Shown one piece after another: positions 57,455 through 64,000 of a stretch of DNA of 64,000 nt. The notes beneath the pieces were generated by a model. It worked only from the letters and a program-made list of their open reading frames with translations. It had not been told where the DNA came from and searched no databases. The stretch covers positions 151,380,001 through 151,444,000 of the forward strand of contig NC_069659.1 of assembly GCF_027244095.1 (NCBI RefSeq), read 5' to 3'. Made by a program: the position numbers and the translations under genes. Numbering within the stretch: position 1 is the stretch's first letter; each line of letters begins with the position of its first letter. Source of the DNA: Hemicordylus capensis (taxonomy: Eukaryota; Chordata; Lepidosauria; Squamata; Cordylidae).

Positions 57455-58190
57455 AAGTTTCCCAGTGCTGGTTATTACCCAAAAAGTCCTGAAGGGCTTG
57501 TGTCCAGGGTACTTAAGAGAGCGCCTTCGCTGCCGTGAATCCTGTGGCCTATTAAGATCATCTGGAGAGGTCTGTTTACAGTTTCCGCCAACTCATTTGG
57601 TGGCAACTCGGGACCGGGCCTTCTCTGTGGCTGCCCCAGGGTTTTGGAACTCGCTCCCTGCTGTAATAAGAGCATCTCCTTCTCTGTTTGTTTTTCGGAG
57701 GACCCTGAAGACATACCTGTTTTCTCAGGCTTTTTAAAAAACTCATTTTAGACTGTTTAACTGATATACAGGCGACACAATATGCGTGATGGATCTGCAA
57801 CTTTACTCCTCTCCAGACCTTCTTTATTGCATAAAATAAGAAAAAACTAACATTTGTTTTAAAAAATTTTCATATTTCAATCTTATTTTACGCAATAATG
57901 AAGATGTGGAGAGGAACAACTGTTTGTTTTATTCTGTGAGATTGTTTCAATTGTTTTTATATTGTATTTTGGATTATGTACACTGCCTAGGCCAGTAGTT
58001 CCCAACCAGGGTTCCTCCTGATGTTGCTGAACTACAACTCCCAGGATCCTAAGCCACAATTTATTGTGGCTGGGGGTGCTGGGAGTTGTAGTTCAGCAAA
58101 ATCAGGAGGAACCCTGGTTGGGAACCACTGGCCTAGAGATACATATATCAGGAGGTATATAAATATGATAGATAAAATATAGAAGGCAGC
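57455..58190 (+). mobile_element. L2 LINE, ORF2 end, 3' UTR and tail
   Basis: The frame at 57480-57737 reads GLCPGYLRERLRCRESCGLL and RDRAFSVAAPGFWNSLPAVI, then FRRTLKTYLFSQAF and a stop. It is a textbook L2 ORF2 C-terminus. The 3' UTR runs to a tail at 58132-58190, split by a MITE at 57993-58130. It lies tail to head, in opposite orientation, with the L2 at 57125-57445. Confidence 0.85.
57993..58130. mobile_element. palindromic hAT MITE inside an L2 tail
   Basis: CAGTAGTTCCCAACCAGGGT on the left pairs with the reverse of CAGTGGTTCCCAACCAGGGT on the right, and the inverted repeat runs nearly to the centre (CACAATTTATTGTGG). The flanks GCCTAGGC (57985-57992) and GCCTAGAG (58131-58138) match at 6 of 8. 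Removing it restores the L2 tail. Confidence 0.9.
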
Positions 58191-58409
58191 ATTCTCTTGA
58201 GTCCCCTGGATGTAACACGAAACACTTTGAACTGCTGAAAGAATGTATGATTTTGTTTAATATACACACTTTTCATCCCTGAACAAAGCAACTAATAAGC
58301 TGAGCGGTAAAACAGAAACAAAGTATTGTAGTACTATATACTCTGCATAATTTTTTGCCTACGTAATTTTTTGCCTACTTGACCAGGATGCTTATGGTTT
58401 CATGCATAT

Positions 58410-58802
58410 AGGCTGAATTGGATCACACTGTGGTCAATGCTACACAATGGTTCTGCAACTCTGACATCTCACAGCAGGTCCTGGGCATCACTGAGGATTA
58501 AGTCCAAGGTTGCCATCCCTCTGGTTGGTAATGCGACTAATGGTTCTAAGGCACAGTCATTTAGCATGTCTAGAAATTTGGCCTCTCTTTTATTACCTGA
58601 ATGTGAATTTACCCAGTCTATGTGTGGGTAGTTGAAGTCACCCATTATTACTGCCTGTCTCTCTTTGACGCCTCTCTTATTTGCTTCTCCAACTCCAGGT
58701 CACTCGCAGTGTTGTGATCCAGAGGGCAATAGCACGTCCCTAGTAACACATTTCCTTTCAGTCCTTGTAATGTTACCCATAATGATTCTGTGGAGGGCTC
58801 TT
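58410..58802 (-). mobile_element. older CR1 copy (X), endonuclease piece right of the nested insertion
   Basis: In reverse it reads from GAGCCCTCCACAGAATC through the endonuclease (complement of GGGTAGTTGAAGTCACCCA, i.e. MGDFNYPH) to about 58410. It is the exact continuation of the CR1 sequence that stops at 61167. The target duplication CTCTT lies at 58798-58802. Confidence 0.85.
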
Positions 58803-61166
58803 AAGAACATAAGAACATAAGGACAGCCCTGCTGGATCAGGCTCAAGGCCCATCTAGTCCAGCATCCTGTTTCACACAGTGGCCCACCAGATACCTCTGG
58901 AAGCCACAGGCAGGAGTTGAGGGCGTGCCCTCTCCTGCCATTGCTCCCCTGCAACTGGTACTCAGAGGCACACCCTTGAGGCTGGAGGTGGCCCACAGCC
59001 CTCTGACTAGTAGCCATTGATAGACCTCTCCTCCATGAAGTCATCCAAACCCCTCTTAAAGCCATCCAGGTTGTTGGCTGTCACCACATCCTGTGGCAGA
59101 GAGTTCCAAAAGTGGATCACGTGTTGTGTGAAAAAGTACTTCCGTTTGTTGGTCCTAGACCTCCTGGCAATCAATTTCATGGAGTGACCCCTGGTTCTAG
59201 TGTTGTGTGAGAGGGAAAATAATCTCTCTCTCTCCACTTTCTCCACGCCATGCATGATTTTATAGACCTCTATCATGTCTCCCCGCAGTCCTCTTTTTTC
59301 TAAACTAAAAAGCCCCAGGTGTTGTAGTCTTGCCTCGTAAGAAAGGTGCTCTAGGCCCCTGATCATCTTGGTTGCCCTCTTCTGTACCTTCTCCAGTTCA
59401 ACAATGTCCTTTTTAAGATGTGGTGACCAGAATTGTATGCAGTACTCCAAGTGTGGTTGCACCATAGTTTTGTATAAGGGCATTATAATGTTAGCCGTTT
59501 TATTTTCAATCCCCTTCCTAATGATCCCTAGCATGGAATTTGCCTTTTTCACAGCTGCTGCACATTGAATAGACACTTTCAACGAGCTGTCAACCACAAC
59601 CCCAAGATCCCTTTCCTGGTCCGTCACCAACAACTCAGATCCCATCAGCATATACTTGAAGTTGGGGTTTTTCGTCCCAATGTGCATCACTTTACACTTG
59701 CTAACATTGAACCGCATTTGCTATTTTGTGCCCACTCCCCCAGTTTGGAGAAATCCTTTTGGAGCTGCTCACAATCCGTTTTGGATTTCACTACCCGGAA
59801 GAGTTTGGTATCATCTGCAAATTTGGCCACATCGCTGCTTCTAGATCATTTATGAATAAATTAAAAAGCACCGGTCCCAGTACAGATCCCTGGGGGACCC
59901 CACTTCTTACTTCCCTCCATTGTGAAAACTCGCCATTTATACCTGCCCTCTGTTTTCTGTCTTTCAACCAGTTAGCAATCCACACATGTACTTTTCCCTT
60001 TATTCCATGACAGCTAAGTTTCCTCAGGAGTCTTTGATGAGGAACTTTGTCAAAAGCTTTTTGGAAGTCCAGGTAGACTATGTCAACTGGATCACCTTTA
60101 TCCACATACTTGTTGACACTCTCAAAGAACTCCAAAAGGTTGGTGAGGCAAGATTTACCTTTGCGGAAGCCATGCTGGCTCATTCCCAGCAAGGCCTGTT
60201 CTTCTAGGTGCTTTACAATTTTATCCTTGAGGATGCTTTCCATCAATTTGCCTGGAACGGACGTTAGGCTAACCGGCCTGTAATTTCCCGGATCGCCCCT
60301 GGATCCCTTTTTGAAAATCGGTGTTACATTTGCTACTCTCCAGTCCTCTGGTACAGAGCCCGATTTCAGGGATATGTTAAATATTTTAGCAAGCAGGTCG
60401 GCAATTTCACATTTGAGTTCTTTGAGGACTCTTGGATGGATGCCATCCAGCCCTGGTGATTTGTTAGCTTTCAGTTTTTCCAGACAGTTTAGAACATCAT
60501 CTCTTGTCACTTCTATCAGACTCAGCTCTCTAGCCTCCATCCCTAAAAAGCCTGGTTCAGGAACAGGTATATGCTCAGTATCCTCTGCCGTGAAGACAGA
60601 TGCAAAGAACTCATTCAGATGCAAAGAACTCATTCAGTTTCTCTGCAACCTCCATATCCTCCTTAATAATCCCTTTCACTCCCTCATTGTCTAATGGCCC
60701 AACCGCCTCCCTGGCAGGTTTCCTGCTTCTGATGTACTTAAAGAAGTTTTTGTTATTCCCCTTGATACTTTTGGCTAAATGTTCCTCAAACTCTCTTTTT
60801 GCCTCCCTTATTGTCACCTTGCATTTCTTTTGCCAGAGTTTGTGTTCCTTCCTGTTCTTTTCGTTTGGACAGGCCTTCCAATTTCGGAAGGAAGTCTTCT
60901 TCCCTTTATGGCTTCCTTGACGGTACCCGTTAGCCATGCTGGCATCCTCCTGGACTTAGTGGTACCTTCCCTCCTTTTGGGTATACAATCTAACTGGGTA
61001 TACAATCTAACTGGGCTTCTAGTATTGTGGTTTTGAGTAAACGCCATGCACTCTGGAGCGAAGTGACTCTCCTGATTTACCCCCTCAGCTTTCTTTTCAC
61101 CATACTCATTTTGGAGAAGTTTCCTCTTTTGAAATTTAAAATGTCTGTGTTTGACATCCTTGACAT
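58803..61166 (-). mobile_element. younger CR1 copy (Y), 5'-truncated, nested in copy X
   Basis: This 2.36-kb copy starts late in the endonuclease (TDILNFKRGNFSK), then linker, reverse transcriptase (60633-59720), C-terminal region (ending MEERSINGY) and a 3' UTR with tail TTCTTATGTTCTTA. The catalytic FADD is intact near 59810, but the frame shifts beside it. A 19-bp tandem duplication (60601-60637) and a 17-bp one (60982-61015) also break it. CTCTT flanks both ends (58798-58802, 61167-61171). Confidence 0.92.
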
Positions 61167-62160
61167 CTCTTGTCCACCTAGGTTTTCTAGCTTATTGGAA
61201 TCTATCCCTTCTTTGATATACAGTGCCACTCCTCCCCCAACCCTCCCCTTCCTGTCCCTTCTATAGAGTTTATATCCAGGAATAACCGTGTCCCACTGGT
61301 TCCCACTGTTCCACCTGGTTTCCATTACACCCACTATGTCTATGTTTTCATTAGTCACCAAGCACTCCAGATCACCCATTTTGCTCTGCGGCTTCTGGCA
61401 TTGCGAGTCCCTCACCTGGTGTTGGTGTGTGCTATCCCCCTTACCTCTTTGGCAAGCTGTCATGTGTTTCCTTCTGCTCAACTCCTAGCTGTACTCTGTC
61501 CCCTTCTGGTTTATCCGAAACATGTGCACCCCCACACCTTAGGGGTTTTTGGTGGCTGAACCAGATACCACCCAGTTCCTGTTGGCAATCCCCCAGGCGT
61601 CATTTTAAAAGCTGCTCTGCGACCTTTTTTTATTTTAAGCGCCAGCAGTCTGGTTCCATCTTGGTTCAAGTGGAGCCCGTCCTGTTTGTACACGCTTCAC
61701 TTTCCAAATGTATCCCAGGGCCTAACAAATCTAAACCCCTCCTCCTGGCACCATCGTCTCATCCACACATTGAGACCCCTCAGCTCCACCTTTCCCACTG
61801 TCCCTGCGTGTGGAACAGGAAGCACTTCAGAGAACGCTACCCTGCGGGTCCTAGATTTCAGTATGCTACCTAGAAGCCTAAATTTGACTTCCAGGACCTC
61901 CTGACTGCATTTCCCAACATCATTGGTGCCGATGTGCACCATGGCAGCTGACTCCTCCCCAGCACTGCCTAACAGCTTACCTAGATGCAGCGTGCTGTCC
62001 GCAACCTTTGCACCAGGCAAGCAAGTAACTGTGTGGTCTACACTTGTGTCACAGACCCAGATCTCTATGCCCCTAATGATCAAATCACCCACTACTAGGA
62101 GGCCTCCACCTCCTGGACTGAAGGCTAAACTATCATAGGCAACAGCCTTTAAGGTCAATT
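61167..62160 (-). mobile_element. older CR1 copy (X), ORF1 and start of ORF2
   Basis: In reverse it holds the esterase part of ORF1 (62158-61580) and then the endonuclease start (GDLECLVTNENIDIVGVMET near 61390-61330, RVGGGVALYIKEGIDSNKLE near 61255-61195). It stops at GGTGGACAAGAG, where copy Y begins. Confidence 0.87.
61580..62158 (-). pseudogene. CR1 ORF1 esterase (SGNH hydrolase-like) remnant
   Basis: The frame contains LLVVGDLIIRGIEIWVCDT (block I, with the serine of GDS replaced by leucine), MVHIGTNDVGK (GxND block) and, after one in-frame TGA (61699-61697), YKQDGLHLNQDGTRLLALKI (DxxH block). Order and spacing fit the esterase domain known from ORF1 of CR1-clade LINEs. The loss of the serine and the stop mean it is inactive. 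Confidence 0.8.
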
Positions 62161-63044
62161 ACTCTGGCTGGAAGATGTGTAATGCAGAACTCCAGCCAGT
62201 TTGTGCTTTCTCCAGAGGGCAAGAGGTTTTATCAGCCCTGCTCAGCTGTCCCAAGCATTGATAACCATCTAATATAATATTATTCTGCATTGTACAGAAG
62301 GCAAAAAATGGAAGCACTTATGCCTCAGACAATTGAGTTTTAAGCATCTGTATCTTAACAAGATGCTTATATTTGTTCCCAAATGAGCAAACAGTTTACA
62401 GAAATAAGTTTCTGAAAGGCATTACTAAAAAGCTCTCTCTTTAATTTAAAATTCTGCTTGGAGTCAAGCTCTGGGATTCCATAATGAACTAACACCGAGA
62501 AGGAGTTCTGCATCTCATAAAATGTTACTGTATCTACTACGAAAACATTTGTTTTGGTTTCTAAGAAGAGAGAGTGCCTTTTGTTCCCAAAAGTCTTTGA
62601 AATTTGTGCTTCTCAACCCTGCTCTACTTCCAGAGACAGAAGACTCAGGATGAAAGGAACTCCTCAACAATTGTGTCCTGTCACTCTGTCCAAAGCTAAT
62701 GTGCATAACCCTCCAATGCCTTAGGAGGACCCTGTTGCTTTAAAAGGGGTCAGCCTTGATGGCCCAAATGGGCAGGGCAATATGCAAGTGACAGGCAGGA
62801 GTACCCAAGGTATTGTAGGAATTGAAGAGAGACATCAAGGGCTGCCTTGCCATACTCCCCTGGTGGAAGCCAGCCCCCTTGCAGGTTTTGACAGTGGCGG
62901 AGGGGCAGGGAAGAGGGAAGGCCGAGAGCAACCTCCTCAGTTCTCTCCTCAAAGTGATCCAGTGGCAACAGCAGGAGACATCTTACCACCCCGATACTGC
63001 CTTAATCTGCTGCTGAAGGCGATCACCTCAAAAACTGCCTCTCA

Positions 63045-63335
63045 CAGGAACATAGGAAACTGCCATATACTGAGTCAGACCATCGGTCCATCTAGCTCAG
63101 TAGTGTCTTCACAGACTGGCAGCGGCTTCTCCAAGGTTGCAGGCAGGAATCTCTCTTAGCCCTATCTTGGAGAAGCCAGGGAGGGAACCTCTGAACCTTC
63201 TGCATTTCCCAGAGTGGTTCCATCCCCTGAGGGGAATATCTTGCAGTGCTAACACAAAGTCTCCCATTCAGATGCAACCAGAGCAGATCCTGCTTAGCTA
63301 TGGGGACAAGTCATGCTTGCTACCACAAGACCAGC
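63045..63335 (-). mobile_element. 5S-rRNA-derived SINE, copy 7
   Basis: This is a full-length reverse copy. The tail is AGGAACATAGGAAACTGCC at the left, and the 5S-like head is at 63261-63310 (complement of GCAGATCCTGCTTAGCTATG). It is similar in quality to copy 2. Confidence 0.87.
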
Positions 63336-64000
63336 TCACCATCTCTGGTGAGAGATGGACCATCTCTGGTGAGAGAGAGCTGTGTCTGTGCAAGAGAAAG
63401 GGCATAAAAGACACAACCCTTACATGGTGCCAGCTGAGAAGCAAATGTTACCTGTCTATTCTCACAACACTATTTACTGCTTTCATATCTTGCCTTCCTG
63501 CAAGGAGCTCAGGATGGGGCACATGGGTTCCTCCTCCCCTTCCCCTTCCCCCTCCCACTCATACTCTTAAATCTGTCCTCAACAATCCTAAGCAGGACTG
63601 GCCTGAGGCCACCCACTAAACTGAACAGTCAAGTGAGGATCTGAACAGTCCAACACTGCAATCTCTACACTGCTTCTCTTCTTGCTTGCCAAGTCGTAGC
63701 CCTATTTCATACACTATATTCAACACACATACCGTCTATGTACAGCAAACTCATGTTCAGGCCTCTCTACACATTTATCCATATGTTCTACTCAAGGCAT
63801 GTACAACAGAATACTTCTCTGCAGCCAACATTTGGCAGGGCCTGCACCCAAGTTTAGTTCTAAAATGAATGCATGCACAGTCATTCATACACACAAAAAT
63901 GTATGTGTGTTCAGATACCTCTATGCATGTACAATATCATTTTTACTCGAATCAAAGAATCTGCATTTAAGATGATCCCCTTAAAAAGTAGAGATTAAAT

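Larger units (their letters stand above)
54732..64000 (-). other. OBI1: OBI1 intron 1, partial
   Basis: This is sequence upstream of the RING exon as far as the right edge. I looked for exon 1 (a peptide ending near CHICLGK, then a donor) and did not find it, so the exon, the promoter and any CpG island should lie beyond 64000. Contents are a foldback element, MITEs, two L2 copies, a nested pair of CR1s and a SINE. Stretches 54740-55860, 56370-57120, 62170-63040 and 63340-64000 hold nothing else that I recognise. Confidence 0.8.

Noticed and set aside
62740-62989. A peptide with CHLHIALP as a candidate OBI1 exon 1 (CHIC motif)
   Set aside because: It lacks the second cysteine of the C-x2-C pair and a donor at the right place, and its flanks do not match the OBI1 N-terminus.

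Overview
The window is vertebrate nuclear DNA, most probably from a squamate reptile. The evidence is spliced host genes with long introns, many CR1 and L2 LINE copies, tRNA-derived and 5S-rRNA-derived SINEs, hAT-type MITEs, a Helitron and many microsatellites. I recognise two host genes by protein identity, both on the minus strand. POU4F1 (BRN3A) is entered only at its 5' end: all of coding exon 1 (1145-1267) and the first 53 bases of exon 2 at the left edge. OBI1 (formerly RNF219, the ORC ubiquitin ligase) has coding exons 2 to 6 at 54596-54731, 47946-48037, 45829-46080, 42042-42130 and 33617-35174. Its first coding exon lies beyond the right edge. These genes are, from memory, neighbours in the same orientation on human 13q31, so the locus looks syntenic.

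Layout: 1-1267 is the start of POU4F1 with a purine-rich intron holding a long GAAA repeat. 1268-1900 is its GC-rich 5' UTR and promoter region. 1901-32780 is intergenic. It has single-copy AT-rich stretches that could be POU4F1 enhancers (best candidate 10555-10700) and, from about 8.7 kb on, dense transposable elements: foldback DNA elements, a 952-bp Helitron with a 319-bp internal palindrome, SINEs, a divergent 5-unit tandem repeat and a 2.85-kb CR1. 32780-54731 is OBI1 from its 3' UTR to the RING exon, with introns carrying MITEs, a Tigger-like element, L2 ends and CR1 copies. 54732-64000 is OBI1 intron 1, holding paired L2 copies and a CR1 nested inside another CR1.

How the parts relate: the two genes are unrelated in function. 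POU4F1 is a neuronal transcription factor and OBI1 a replication-origin E3 ligase; they share only location. The most informative non-gene signals are a SINE family with a 5S rRNA-like head and a CR1-like tail (seven copies), a datable nested CR1 insertion with matching target-site duplications, remnants of the CR1 ORF1 esterase domain, the Helitron, and an excess of long foldback elements. I found no convincing new protein system; all other long open frames are repeats, low-complexity sequence or LINE remnants.
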